Assembly: GCF_051262515.1 (NCBI RefSeq)
Contig: NZ_JBIMER010000015.1
Span: forward strand, 1-64,000
DNA from: Arthrobacter_N sp051262515
GTDB lineage: Bacteria > Actinomycetota > Actinomycetes > Actinomycetales > Micrococcaceae
DNA: 64,000 bases
Direction of reading: 5' to 3'
In this document: positions 20,916 through 30,266 of the stretch, in pieces
Layout: the number at the start of each line of letters is the position of its first letter
Numbering within the stretch: the first letter of the stretch is position 1
Notes under the pieces: generated by a model
What the model saw: only the letters and a program-made list of their open reading frames with translations
Told to the model about the DNA's origin: nothing
Databases searched by the model: none
Program-made: the position numbers and the translations under genes

Positions 20916-22907
20916 CTACGCCTCGGCCTTGCCGCGCCGCCAGTACCCCATGAAGGAGACCTGCTTGCGGTCCATTCCGGCGTCGCGCACGAGGTAGCGC
21001 CGCAGTTCCTTGATGGTCCCGGCCTCCCCCGCCAGCCACGCGTAGAACGGTTGCGTGGCTCCCTGGGTGGTTTCCCAGAGGATCGTGGCGTCGATGTCCA
21101 CGTCCTCCGGGTCCACACCGGTGTCCACGGCCCCCGCCCCGGGGATCGCTACGGTCTGTCGCACTGCGGAAGCGAGCAGCTCCCCGTGCGGACGGGACCC
21201 CCGCGGGAGCCACTCCACGGTGACGCCGGACCGGGTGAACGAACCCTGGATGTCGTCGACGGCCGGCACCTCGATGAAGGCGTTTCCGGTGATGCCGGGC
21301 GGCAGCGACTCCAGGATGGAGCAGATGGCCGGCGCGGCGGTCTCGTCCCCGGCGAGCAGGATGCGGCGGGCGGGGCCGGGACGGAACTCGATCCCGCCGT
21401 AGTCCGGACCGCACACGTTCTTGTTGGGTCCCAGCAGGGTCACCTCGGCGCCGGCCTCCGCCTCGGCGGCCCAGACGGAGGCCGGTCCGCCCACGAGCCG
21501 CCCGTTCTCGCGGCGGATGTGCAGGACGAAGTCGATGTCCAGTTCCGGGGTCGGCCCGACGTTGCCCGGGTGGCCCGCCGGCCGGAAGGAACGGATCGAA
21601 TAGGTGCGCATGCTTCCGCGCACCGAGGGTTCGTGCGCCAGCCATGCGCGGTACCAGCCGGAGGCCTCCTCCTCGGAAACCGAACCGCCGGGCCGCAGGT
21701 GGGCCAGCAGGTCGCCGTTCCCGCCGGCTCCGGGCCGCGGCGCGGACGGTTCCCCACCGGTTTCCCCCGCGGGCGGCACGATCACCTTGACGCGCAGGTC
21801 CAGCGGCGAACCCCCGGTGCCGAAGTGCGCCAGATCGGCGCCGGCAAAGGTGATGCGGCGGAAGCTCGGCCCGAGGGTCTGCACCTCCACGGCGGTCATC
21901 GCGAACGCCAGCGTGGAACACACCTCGAGGGACGGTCGGCGGTCGTCCACGACCAGCGCCGTGGGAACCGCCGCGCCCGGCGCCGCGGACCCGACAACGG
22001 CGTCGTCCTGCGCGGGCCGCGCCACGCCGCCCACCGCCGCGGGAGCTTCGGACTCCACGGCGGACCGTTCCGGGGTGCGGGCGCCGCCGGCCCCGGCGGC
22101 CGGTGCCGCCGCGCGCCGGACCACGCGGTTCCGGCCGATCGGCAGGACCAGCGGCGTTCCGGCCACGGGGTCCGGGATCACCCGGCACGGCATGCCGAAG
22201 ACGCTCTGGACCATGGTTTCGGTGACGACGTCGGCGGGGCGGCCCTGCGCCACGATCCGCCCGTCCTTGAGCGCAACGAGGTGGTCCGCGTAGCGGGCCG
22301 CGAGGTTGAGGTCGTGCAGCACGATCGCCACGGTGGTCCCGCGGCGGCGGTTCAGGTCCGCCACCACGTCGAGGACCTCCAGCTGGTGCGCGACGTCCAG
22401 GAACGTCGTCGGTTCATCGAGCAGCAACAGGTCGGTCTCCTGCGCCAGCGCCATGGCGATCCATACGCGCTGGCGCTGCCCGCCGGACAGTTCGTCGACC
22501 GGGCGCTCGGCCAGCTCCGTGGTCCCCGTGGAGGACAGCGCGCGGTCTACCGCGGAATCGTCCTCGCCGGTCCAGCGGCGGAACCAGCCCTGGTGGGGGT
22601 AGCGGCCGCGGCCCACCAGTTCGCGCACGGAGATGCCGTCGGGCGCGATGGGAGACTGCGGCAGCAGGCCCAGGACCTTGGCGACCTCCCTCGCCGGACG
22701 CCCGTGGATGTCCGCGCCGTCGAGCAGCACGGATCCGTCGGCGGGCTTCAGCAGCCGGGACAGCCCGCGCAGCAGGGTTGACTTCCCGCAGCCGTTGGCG
22801 CCGACGATCATCGTGACCTCTCCGGCGGGGAGCAGCAGCGTCAGATCGTCCACGACGGTCGTGGCGTCGTAGGACAGGGTCAGGGAGCGCGCCTCGAGGG
22901 TCGCCAT
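20916..22907 (-). CDS. Fused siderophore ABC ATPase and siderophore-interacting reductase
   Basis: One 663-residue chain carries two activities that are normally separate. Residues 1-~260 are a FecE/FepC-type ATPase: Walker A GANGCGKST (36-44), signature LSGGQRQR, Walker B LLLLDEPTTF. A ~70-residue Ala/Pro-rich linker follows. Residues ~335-663 are a SIP/ViuB-type FAD reductase with RTYSIRSFRP (FAD binding) and a C-terminal YLVRDAGMDRKQVSFMGYWRRG typical of the family. It would energise ferric-siderophore import and reduce the incoming iron. It overlaps or abuts the two permease genes upstream; no internal stop or frameshift was seen. Confidence 0.92.
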   Translation of the reverse strand: MATLEARSLTLSYDATTVVDDLTLLLPAGEVTMIVGANGCGKSTLLRGLSRLLKPADGSVLLDGADIHGRPAREVAKVLGLLPQSPIAPDGISVRELVGRGRYPHQGWFRRWTGEDDSAVDRALSSTGTTELAERPVDELSGGQRQRVWIAMALAQETDLLLLDEPTTFLDVAHQLEVLDVVADLNRRRGTTVAIVLHDLNLAARYADHLVALKDGRIVAQGRPADVVTETMVQSVFGMPCRVIPDPVAGTPLVLPIGRNRVVRRAAAPAAGAGGARTPERSAVESEAPAAVGGVARPAQDDAVVGSAAPGAAVPTALVVDDRRPSLEVCSTLAFAMTAVEVQTLGPSFRRITFAGADLAHFGTGGSPLDLRVKVIVPPAGETGGEPSAPRPGAGGNGDLLAHLRPGGSVSEEEASGWYRAWLAHEPSVRGSMRTYSIRSFRPAGHPGNVGPTPELDIDFVLHIRRENGRLVGGPASVWAAEAEAGAEVTLLGPNKNVCGPDYGGIEFRPGPARRILLAGDETAAPAICSILESLPPGITGNAFIEVPAVDDIQGSFTRSGVTVEWLPRGSRPHGELLASAVRQTVAIPGAGAVDTGVDPEDVDIDATILWETTQGATQPFYAWLAGEAGTIKELRRYLVRDAGMDRKQVSFMGYWRRGKAEA

Positions 22908-22908
22908 C

Positions 22909-23937
22909 TCAGCCTCCGGTTCCGGTTTTGTTGGAGCGCACCAGCAGCCACAGGAGGAACGGCGCGCCGAGGGCGCCCGTCACCACCCCCACGGGAAGGT
23001 TGGTGTCGCCGAATGCGTTGCCCGCCACGAAATCCGCCCCGAGCACCAAGACGGTGCCCGTGAGCGCGGAGCAGGCCAGGTTGTGCCGTCCGCCGGCCAT
23101 CATGCGCGCCAGCGGTCCGGCGAGGAAGGCCACGAAGGCCAGCGGGCCGGTGACCGCCGTCGCGACGGCGGTGAAGGCGACGCCGAGCAGCACCAGGCCC
23201 AGCCGGGTGCCGGGCACGTTCAAGCCCAGTCCCGCGGCGGCGTCGTCGCCCAATTCCAGGATGCGCAGCCTGCCGCCGGCCAGTGCGGCGAATGGCAGCA
23301 GCAGCGCCATGGCCACGGCCAGCGTTCCTGCCCGTTCCCAGTTGCTGGAGGTCAGCGAGCCGACCAGCCAGTGCAGGGCGTCCCCGGCCGTGCGGATGTC
23401 GGTCCGCGTCAGCAGGTAGCTGATCACCGCCTGGAGCATGGCCGCGAACGCGATGCCCGTGAGCACCATCCGCGCCCCGGTGTGCCGCCCGGCGTCCGCG
23501 AGCCAGTACACGGCCAGCGCGACCACCAGCGCCCCCGCGAAGGCGACGAGCGCCAGCGCGGGGCCTTGCAGCCCGAAGACCAGCATGCCGACGACGGCGG
23601 CCGTGGCCGCACCGTAGCCGATGCCGATGACGTCCGGGCTGGCTAGCGGGTTGCGCAGGAGGGTCTGGAACACGGTGCCGGAGATCCCGTAGCAGGCGCC
23701 CGCGAGCGCGCCCACGACCGCGGCGGGGAGCCGGTCCTCCATCACGATGAAGGTTGCGCCGGGGATCGTCTCGCCGCCCAGGATCGCGAGGAAATCGGGG
23801 ACGGAGACGGAATAGCCGCCCAGCAGGACGTTGGTCAGGAACAGCACGACGGCGGCGGCGCCCAATGCCGCGCAGACCACGAAGGCCCGGCCGCGCAGCC
23901 GGCGCCGCTGCGGCACGATCTCGGGGGCGATGGTCAC
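22909..23937 (-). CDS. Ferric-siderophore ABC permease (FecCD family)
   Basis: A 342-residue permease with about ten membrane segments; the block RNPLASPDVIGIGYGAATAA is the family hallmark, and GDDAAAGLGLNV is the cytoplasmic loop that contacts the ATPase. The GTG start overlaps the stop of the preceding permease gene (GTGA) and its own stop is one base from the ATPase-reductase start, so the three genes form a tight operon. It pairs with the next permease as a heterodimer. Confidence 0.93.
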   Translation of the reverse strand: MTIAPEIVPQRRRLRGRAFVVCAALGAAAVVLFLTNVLLGGYSVSVPDFLAILGGETIPGATFIVMEDRLPAAVVGALAGACYGISGTVFQTLLRNPLASPDVIGIGYGAATAAVVGMLVFGLQGPALALVAFAGALVVALAVYWLADAGRHTGARMVLTGIAFAAMLQAVISYLLTRTDIRTAGDALHWLVGSLTSSNWERAGTLAVAMALLLPFAALAGGRLRILELGDDAAAGLGLNVPGTRLGLVLLGVAFTAVATAVTGPLAFVAFLAGPLARMMAGGRHNLACSALTGTVLVLGADFVAGNAFGDTNLPVGVVTGALGAPFLLWLLVRSNKTGTGG

Positions 23938-24998
23938 AGGGCCACCCGCTTTCCGCGGCGGATGAGCCAGATGAAGACGGGGGCCCCGATGAGGGCGGTC
24001 ATCACGCCGACCTGGACCTCCGAGGGCGGCAGGACCACGCGTCCCGCGACATCAGCGAGCAGGAGCAGAACCGGCCCCGCCAACGCCGCGAGCGGAAGGA
24101 TCTTGCGGTAGTCGCCACCGACGAGAGTGCGCACGGCGTGCGGCACGACCAACCCGACAAACCCGATGGGCCCGGCCAGGGCCGTGGCGCCGCCGCACAG
24201 CAGCACCACGCCCACGGCTGCGGCGGCACGCGCCCAGCCGACGCGGATGCCGAGGCCCCGGGCGGCGTCGTCACCGAGCGCCAGCCCGTTCAGTAGCCGG
24301 GCGGAAAACAGCGTCACTGTCGCGCCCACCAGGAGGAACGGGAACACCTGGCCGGTTTCCGCGATGGTCCGCACGCCGAGGGTGCCGACCTGCCAGAAGC
24401 GGAAGCTGTCCAGGGCCTGGTCGCTCATCATCAGCACGGCGTTCATGACGCTTGCCAGGCCCGCCGCCAGCGCCGCGCCGGCCAGCGCCAGTTTGAGCGG
24501 GGTCGCACCCTCCCGGCCGAGGCTCGCCACGAGGTACACCAGCACGGAAGCGGCCGCCGCGCCGGCGAACGCGAACCAGATGTAGCCGGAAATGCTCGCG
24601 ACACCGAGGAGGTAGATGCCCAGGACGACGGCCAGCGCGGCGCCGGCGTTCACCCCGAGGATGCCGGGATCCGCGAGCGGGTTGCGGGCAATACCCTGCA
24701 TGGCGGCGCCAGCCAGACCCAGCGCCGCGCCGACCAGCAGCCCGGCGATCGTCCGCGGGATCCGGGAGCCGACGACTGCGTGGTCGCCGTTGCCGGCCTC
24801 GGGCGCGGCCAGCGCGTCCCAGACCGTGCCCAGCGAGGTGGCCCGCGCGCCGACCGTCAGGGACAGCACGGCCGCCGCGATCAGGAGCGCCAACAGGACG
24901 GCTCCGAGCAGCACGGTTCCGCGCAGGCGCAACGGCGCCCTACGCACGGATGCCGGCGCGGAAGCGCGTACGGCGCCGCTCGCGGTGGTGGTGGTCAT
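23934..24998 (-). CDS. Ferric-siderophore ABC permease (FecCD family)
   Basis: The second permease subunit, 354 residues, with RNPLADPGILGVNAGAALAV and GDDAARGLGIRV as family blocks. First gene of the permease-permease-ATPase/reductase operon. The ATG at 24998 (MTTTTASGAV) was preferred over one 15 nt upstream because an AGGG site stands 9 nt before it. It is divergent from the MBL-fold hydrolase gene. I saw no iron box in the 50-nt divergent region. Confidence 0.92.
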   Translation of the reverse strand: MTTTTASGAVRASAPASVRRAPLRLRGTVLLGAVLLALLIAAAVLSLTVGARATSLGTVWDALAAPEAGNGDHAVVGSRIPRTIAGLLVGAALGLAGAAMQGIARNPLADPGILGVNAGAALAVVLGIYLLGVASISGYIWFAFAGAAAASVLVYLVASLGREGATPLKLALAGAALAAGLASVMNAVLMMSDQALDSFRFWQVGTLGVRTIAETGQVFPFLLVGATVTLFSARLLNGLALGDDAARGLGIRVGWARAAAAVGVVLLCGGATALAGPIGFVGLVVPHAVRTLVGGDYRKILPLAALAGPVLLLLADVAGRVVLPPSEVQVGVMTALIGAPVFIWLIRRGKRVAL

Positions 24999-25054
24999 CG
25001 ATGGTTCCCTCATGGTTGGATGGCCCGCCCGGGGGCTGTCCCTAGACTGTGGGA

Positions 25055-25900
25055 ATGGTACATACGCTCCCGCAGGGACCCTATTCCGGGCCGGCCCCGG
25101 AGCCCGTCTCGGCCTTCGGCTCGGTGCTGACCGCTCCGAATCCGGGCCCGATGACGCTGGACGGAACGAACTCCTACGTTTTCTCCTTCCCCGGTTCGGA
25201 CTCGGTGGTGGTGGTAGACCCCGGGCCGGACGACGCCGGCCACCTGGCCGCGCTGGCGGGCCAGGGCCGCGTGGAACTCGTCCTGGTGACGCACCGGCAC
25301 CCGGACCACACTGGCGGCATCGACACGTTGCATCGGCTGACCGGCGCCCCGGTCCGCGCGGCGCTCCCGGAGTTCTGCCGCGGGGCCGAACCCCTGCTGG
25401 CGGGAGGGACGGGCGGCCGGGAGGTCGTCCGGGCCGCGGGCCTCGAGTTCTGGGCGCTGGCGACGCCGGGCCACACCTCCGATTCGGTGTCCTTCTTCCT
25501 GCCCAACGACGGGCCCCACGGCGCGATGGCCACCGGGGATACGATCCTGGGCCGGGGCACCACGATCCTCGACTTCCCCGACGGAACGCTCGGGGATTAC
25601 CTCGACTCGCTGGACACGCTCGCGGGGTTCGGGCCGGCGGCCCTGTTGCCCGCGCACGGGCCCGTCGGAGCAGCGCTGGACGACGTGGTCGCGCGGTACC
25701 GCGCCCATCGCCTGGAGCGTCTGGACCAGGTACGGGACGCCCTCGCGGCGCTGGGCCACACGGGCGAGGGCCCCGCCCCCAGCGTCGCCGAAGTGGCCGA
25801 CGTCGTGTATTCGGACGTAGACCCTTCGGTGCGCGGCGCGGCCGAGCACTCCGTCGCCGCCCAGCTGCACTATCTGCTGGGCGGCACGGCCGGAGGCTAG
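25055..25900 (+). CDS. MBL-fold metallo-hydrolase
   Basis: A 281-residue metallo-beta-lactamase-fold hydrolase of the LACTB2-like type. Metal ligands are visible in THRHPDHTGG (HxHxDH), GHTSDS, GDTILG and PAHGP; a C-terminal winged-helix-like region follows, as in LACTB2. Substrate unknown; relatives are endoribonucleases or thioesterases. The ATG at 25055 is 6 nt from TAGACT (25043-25048), a leaderless layout; a GTG two codons upstream is possible. Confidence 0.87.
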   Translation: MVHTLPQGPYSGPAPEPVSAFGSVLTAPNPGPMTLDGTNSYVFSFPGSDSVVVVDPGPDDAGHLAALAGQGRVELVLVTHRHPDHTGGIDTLHRLTGAPVRAALPEFCRGAEPLLAGGTGGREVVRAAGLEFWALATPGHTSDSVSFFLPNDGPHGAMATGDTILGRGTTILDFPDGTLGDYLDSLDTLAGFGPAALLPAHGPVGAALDDVVARYRAHRLERLDQVRDALAALGHTGEGPAPSVAEVADVVYSDVDPSVRGAAEHSVAAQLHYLLGGTAGG

Positions 25901-25914
25901 TGCCACGGGGGCAC
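25900..25914. repeat. Short hairpin, second copy of the gcv leader hairpin
   Basis: GTGCCACGGGGGCAC forms a 5-bp stem with a 5-nt loop between the convergent MBL hydrolase and the siderophore-binding protein. The identical 15-mer occurs at 4787-4801 at the predicted 5' end of the gcv transcript. It could act as a weak terminator here. Confidence 0.45.
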
Positions 25915-25932
25915 CGATACGCGTCGGGGACG

Positions 25933-26985
25933 CTACTTCTTCGCGGCCTCGGCGGCCTCTGCGGCCTCGACGACCATCGGCGTGAACTCGTCGAGGGCCC
26001 ACGGCAGGCTCAGCGGACTGGAGGCGGAGATCGCCAGCGTGAGCTGGTCGTCGCTGGTGGCCACGAGTCCGTCGTTCTTCACGGCCGGGATCTGGCCGAA
26101 CAGGGCGTGCTTCTGGATCGACTCGTTCGTGGTTCCGGCCGGTAGCCAGGTGAAGAAGACGTCGGACTCGAGCTCGTTGGCGCGCTCTGCGGACCAGTTG
26201 TAGTAGAACTCGCCGTCCTTGGCATTCTCTGCCACGACGGGCGCCTCGGTCATGCCCAGCGCCGTCAGGAAGCGGGGGCGGTTGTCGCCGCCGGCGTAGA
26301 TGTTGATGCCGCCGGCCTCGGGCTCGAGGTTGCCGGCGATGAAGGTGGTGTCCTTCAGGACCGGGTTGGCCTCGGTGACGGCTGCGACCTGCTCGTCGAC
26401 GTCCTTGATGACGGCGTCGGCCTCCGCGGTCTTTCCGAGCGCCTTGCCGATCGTGGACGTGGCGTCCTGCCACGACGTCGTGTAGTTCGCCGAGACGGGA
26501 CCGACGACGGGGGCGATCTTGGAGAGCTTGTCGTAGTCCTCCTGAGTCAGGCCCGAGTAGGCGGCCACGATGACGTCCGGGCTCAGCTTCGCGATCTCCT
26601 CGAAGTTCACGCCGTCGGTCTCGTCGTACTGCGCGGGCGCCTTGGCCGTACCAATGGCCGCGCCCATCTCCTCCAGCTTGGCGTCCTTCCAGTCGGTGGA
26701 GCCGTTGTCGTTGTTGCCCCAGGTGTCCAAGGCCATGCCGACGGGGACGACCCCGAGTGCCAGCGAGACGTCGGCGTTCACCCAGGAGAGGGTCGCGACG
26801 CGCTCCGGCTGGGACTCGATCGTGGTCTCGCCGTAGACGTGCTCCACCGTTACCGGGAAGGCCCCGGAGACGTCGGGCGAGGAGGCCGCGGCCTCCGAGG
26901 AGGCGGCACCCGCGCCGCAGGCGGAGGCTGAGAGGACGACGGCGGCGGCGGCGGCCAGCAGGCCGGCCCGGCGGGAGAATTCCAT
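25933..26985 (-). CDS. Iron-siderophore-binding lipoprotein
   Basis: A 350-residue periplasmic-binding-type lipoprotein (FepB/FhuD class). The signal ends in LSASAC with lipidated Cys23. The mature protein starts with a Ser/Ala-rich tether, then VEHVYGETTIESQPERVATLSW, which is the typical start of the iron-siderophore binding fold, and ends in an Ala/Glu-rich tail. It should deliver ferric siderophore to the FecCD permeases encoded 1 kb away. ATG at 26985 has AAAGGA upstream. A DtxR/IdeR-like box lies ~60 nt upstream, consistent with iron repression. Confidence 0.93.
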   Translation of the reverse strand: MEFSRRAGLLAAAAAVVLSASACGAGAASSEAAASSPDVSGAFPVTVEHVYGETTIESQPERVATLSWVNADVSLALGVVPVGMALDTWGNNDNGSTDWKDAKLEEMGAAIGTAKAPAQYDETDGVNFEEIAKLSPDVIVAAYSGLTQEDYDKLSKIAPVVGPVSANYTTSWQDATSTIGKALGKTAEADAVIKDVDEQVAAVTEANPVLKDTTFIAGNLEPEAGGINIYAGGDNRPRFLTALGMTEAPVVAENAKDGEFYYNWSAERANELESDVFFTWLPAGTTNESIQKHALFGQIPAVKNDGLVATSDDQLTLAISASSPLSLPWALDEFTPMVVEAAEAAEAAKK

Positions 26986-27036
26986 GGGATTCCTTTGAGG
27001 GAGTGAACGGCTCCGGGGACCCGGAGTGGATTGCTC

Positions 27037-27055
27037 AGTAAGGCTAGCCTTCGTG
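27037..27055. promoter_or_regulatory. DtxR/IdeR-type iron box
   Basis: The core AAGGCTAGCCTT (27040-27051) is a perfect dyad and the surrounding 19 nt resemble the left arm of the actinobacterial iron box (TTAGGTTAGGCTAACCTAA). It sits between the siderophore-binding lipoprotein gene and the divergent SDR gene. Confidence 0.6.
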
Positions 27056-27183
27056 TTGCTAATTACGCAAAGAAATTCTGACGTAAAACGTCTCGGGCAA
27101 TACCGCCGCGGTTTCGCTCCCCCGGGCGGGAACGGATCCGGGTCGCTCTTGGGCGGCACGCCTAGCTTCGCTACAGTCGGGGC

Positions 27184-27987
27184 ATGTCCAGCGCCACACC
27201 CCAGTCCGAAGTCCGCTTCACGGCACACCCCCCATACACGGCGCTGATCACCGGCGCCTCGGCCGGCCTGGGGGCGGAATTCGCGCGCCAGCTCGCATCC
27301 CGCGGGTACGGCCTGTGCCTGGTGGCCCGCAACGCCGGGCGCCTGTCGGATCTGGCCGCGGACCTCACGGCGCGCTACGCCGTCCCGGTCGAGACGATCC
27401 CGGCCGACCTGGTGACGGACGAGGGAATCGCGGCCGTGTCCGAACGGCTCCTCGACGTCGACCGCCCGGTCACCATGCTCATCAACAACGCGGGCCACGG
27501 GCTGAAGGGCAATTTCGCGGACAACAGCCTCGAGGCGGAGCTAGAACAGCTCCGCATCCACACGGAAACCCCGTTGTCGCTGGCCCACGCCGCCCTGCGC
27601 GCGATGTCCGCCCAGGGCGGCGGCCGGATCATCAACGTCGCCTCCGTGGCCGCGTTCACGCCCCGCGGCACCTACTCGGCCTCCAAGGCCCTGCTGGTCA
27701 ACTTCAGCCGGTGGGCCAACGTCTTCTACCGCGACCGCGGGATCAGTGTCACCGCCGTCTGCCCCGGCCTGGTGCATACCGAATTCCACGAGCGCATGGG
27801 CATGGACAAAAAGGGGATTCCACGCTGGGCCTGGCTGAACCCGGACCGCGTGGTGGAAGTGGCGCTGACGGATGCCAGCGCGGGCAAGTCGGTCTCCATC
27901 CCCTCGGCGCGCTACCGCGTCGCCGTGACCTTGGCGCGGTTCGCGCCCGACGCGCTGGTGGAGCGCATCGGCCGCGGGCGCGACTAG
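27184..27987 (+). CDS. Short-chain dehydrogenase/reductase
   Basis: A classical SDR of 267 residues. The nucleotide-binding TGASAGLG is at 23-30, NNAGHG marks the active-site strand, and Ser (NVAS) with TYSASK gives the catalytic Ser-Tyr-Lys. The long substrate-side segment after PGLVHTEF resembles SDRs acting on lipids or steroids, but the substrate is open. ATG is 6 nt from TACAGT (27172-27177), so the mRNA is probably leaderless. Convergent with the MscS gene; 27988-28173 holds no gene I can support. Confidence 0.87.
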   Translation: MSSATPQSEVRFTAHPPYTALITGASAGLGAEFARQLASRGYGLCLVARNAGRLSDLAADLTARYAVPVETIPADLVTDEGIAAVSERLLDVDRPVTMLINNAGHGLKGNFADNSLEAELEQLRIHTETPLSLAHAALRAMSAQGGGRIINVASVAAFTPRGTYSASKALLVNFSRWANVFYRDRGISVTAVCPGLVHTEFHERMGMDKKGIPRWAWLNPDRVVEVALTDASAGKSVSIPSARYRVAVTLARFAPDALVERIGRGRD

Positions 27988-28173
27988 CGCGCAGGGTCGG
28001 CCACGCCGCCGGCGTCACATGACGGCCCTACGGCGAACCGCCCGCGCCGGGAGTTCTTAGGCATGCCTTATGTCGAATTCGGCTCATCCCTCCGACTTGG
28101 GCCAGGCGAGCGTGTGCTAATCAAGCCGATCGGCACCTGCCTCGCCGAGGGGCCATGGCGCCGCGGGCGCCTA

Positions 28174-29280
28174 TCAGGCGAGCGGGCGCTGGCCCACGGG
28201 CGCGGGCAGCGCGTCCGGGTACTTCTCCTGGATCTCGTGGACCAGTCGTTCGCGGACGTGGTTCTTCAGCGACCAGAGGTCGCCGGGGTTCCGCGCGCTG
28301 ACGAAGATGCTGACCTGGAGGATGCCGCCCACCGCGTTGACCACGTTCAGCACGCCGGAGCGGCCGTCCCAGAGGTCCGTGGCGTCCAGAACCTGCTGGA
28401 GCCGCGTGCGCAGCCGCTCCACCGGGGCGGTCCAATTGAGGTCCAGGACGACGGTCCCGCTGATGTCCGACGTCCCGCGCGACCAGTTTTCGAAGGGTTG
28501 GGTGGTGAAGTGCGTCGAGGGCAGGATCATGCGCCGTTCGTCCGGCATGGTGACCACGACGTAGGTCAGCGTGATCTCTTCGATATTTCCCTGTTGCCCT
28601 TCCACGAAGACCGTGTCGTCCACCCGGATCGCGTCCGTGAACGCGATCTGCAGTCCGGCGAAGACGTTGGAGAGCGTGCCCTGCACCGCGAGGCCTGCGA
28701 CCACGGAGATCAGACCCGCGGACGCCAGGATACCGGCCCCGAGCGCCCGCACCTGGGGTATCAGCAACAGGATGCCCGCGACGGCGAGCGTGATGACCAC
28801 GGCGATCGCCACGCGGCGCAGGAGCGTCACCTGGGTGCGCAGCTTGGCCATCCGGCGTTGGTTGGGCAGGTCCTTCCGGTACTTGGCCAGCAGCGCCGAC
28901 TCCAGCAGGTGCAACAGGACCGTGATCAGCCACGCAAACGAGCCGATCAGCGCGCACAAGAGCAGGAAATTGACGACGTCGTGCCATCCGGTGTCCTGCG
29001 CGGTGGCCTGCAGGGCCGTGGTCGATCCGGCGAGCGCGAGCACCAACAGGAAGGGCAGCCGGGCCCGGTTGATGTCCGTCCGCAGGGCCGGGTGGTCGCG
29101 CAGGATGCGGCCGATCACGACGGCGAGCACCAGCGTGATGGCCGTGGCCGCCGCGACGGCGATCGCGACGGCCACGAGCGGCCGGGCGGCCTCGGGCAGG
29201 GCACCGGCGCCCGTGGCATCCGCGAGGCCGCCGATGGTGTCGGCCAGCTCGGGCGGGGATGAGGTCGGAAAGGCAAGCAT
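28174..29280 (-). CDS. MscS-family mechanosensitive channel
   Basis: A 368-residue small-conductance mechanosensitive channel. Four or five hydrophobic segments precede the pore-lining helix (ALGAGILASAGLISVVAGLAV) and the conserved start of the beta domain, QGTLSNVFAGLQIAFTDAIRVDD, then the C-terminal cage. It protects against hypo-osmotic shock. The ATG before LAFPTSSP was chosen; AACATT lies 6 nt upstream, so it may be leaderless, though this -10 is weak. Confidence 0.9.
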   Translation of the reverse strand: MLAFPTSSPPELADTIGGLADATGAGALPEAARPLVAVAIAVAAATAITLVLAVVIGRILRDHPALRTDINRARLPFLLVLALAGSTTALQATAQDTGWHDVVNFLLLCALIGSFAWLITVLLHLLESALLAKYRKDLPNQRRMAKLRTQVTLLRRVAIAVVITLAVAGILLLIPQVRALGAGILASAGLISVVAGLAVQGTLSNVFAGLQIAFTDAIRVDDTVFVEGQQGNIEEITLTYVVVTMPDERRMILPSTHFTTQPFENWSRGTSDISGTVVLDLNWTAPVERLRTRLQQVLDATDLWDGRSGVLNVVNAVGGILQVSIFVSARNPGDLWSLKNHVRERLVHEIQEKYPDALPAPVGQRPLA

Positions 29281-29600
29281 TGCTCCAATGTTCCACAGGT
29301 GGCGGGGTTGGCGCGACGCGAACCTCCAGCCCCGGCGGGGCGGAATTGTGACCGGCCACGTCAGAACGTGACCGCGCGGCGCCGGGCGAGCGGGCACGGT
29401 GACGCAATAGACACCCACGGTGCCCCCCGGCGGTGATGTTCGCGGCCTCCCCCCGGCGCCGGGCCGCCGAATCGCCCGACCGCCTCCCGTTACCGGCCAT
29501 AACGCTTGCGCCGCACTTGGGAAAACGACTATCCGCGGCGGTCGCCCCGGCGCATCATGAATCCGTCACAGCCACCCCCCGTCCTTGGGAGACGATCACC
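29281..29600. promoter_or_regulatory. Divergent intergenic region upstream of the secreted protein
   Basis: This 320-nt stretch holds no gene. TTGCGC (29506-29511) and TATCCG (29530-29535), spaced by 18 nt, are the best promoter candidate for the downstream AMIN-like gene. The MscS promoter lies at the left edge. Nothing else is recognised. Confidence 0.35.
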
Positions 29601-30146
29601 ATGAAAGCACTCAAAGCCGGCATCGCCACGGCGCTGCTGGTCGCCGGCCTCGGTCTGGCCCCCGCCGGACCCGCCGCCGCCGCCCCCTATTGCGGAATCA
29701 CATGGGGCTCCCTCGCGGAGCACCGCTCCGCAATGTCGACCGCCCAGGTCACCAATGTCCGTACCGGACGCCACACCTGCTTCGACCGCATGGTGGTGGA
29801 CCTCCGCGGCGACGCCAAGGGCTACGATGTCCGCTACGTTGCCCACGTACACACCGAAGGCGAGGGTCGAGTGGTTCCGCTCGCCGGGGCCGCCGACCTC
29901 CAGGTAGTGGTCCGCGCGCCGGCCTACACGTCCACGGGCCGCGCCACGTACGCGCCGGCGAACCGCGCCAAGGTCGTCAACGTCGCCGGGTACCGCACAT
30001 TCCGCCAGGTCGCCTTCCTGGGGAGTTTCGAGGGCCAGACCTCGTTCGGGCTCGGGGTCCGCGCGCGGCTCCCCTTCCGCACCTTCGTCCTCGACGGCCC
30101 GGGCAACAACTCCCGGCTGGTCATCGACGTCGCCCACCGCTGGTAA
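29601..30146 (+). CDS. Secreted AMIN-like domain protein
   Basis: A 181-residue exported protein. Residues 1-~28 are a Sec signal peptide (MKALK, hydrophobic core, AGPAAAA cleavage site). The mature part reads TNVRTGRHTCFDRMVVDLRG and ends in a LVIDVAHRW strand, the pattern of AMIN-like beta domains in actinobacterial cell-envelope proteins. A cysteine pair (about residues 31 and 59) may form a disulfide. Such domains bind envelope polymers, but no enzyme motif is present. A GGGAGA site precedes the ATG. Confidence 0.8.
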   Translation: MKALKAGIATALLVAGLGLAPAGPAAAAPYCGITWGSLAEHRSAMSTAQVTNVRTGRHTCFDRMVVDLRGDAKGYDVRYVAHVHTEGEGRVVPLAGAADLQVVVRAPAYTSTGRATYAPANRAKVVNVAGYRTFRQVAFLGSFEGQTSFGLGVRARLPFRTFVLDGPGNNSRLVIDVAHRW

Positions 30147-30266
30147 GGACGACAGGGCCGGGGCCGCCGCGACGCGGCGGCCCCTCCCGTGTGTTCCGGC
30201 GCAACAGTGGCGTCACGAACCGGGGCAGGCCGCCACCCGTCCGGGCGCCTGTGCCACGATGCTGAG

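Noticed and set aside
28055..28085. TTAGGCATGCCTTA as a second iron box
   Set aside because: It lies between convergent genes away from any start and matches the iron-box consensus only partly.
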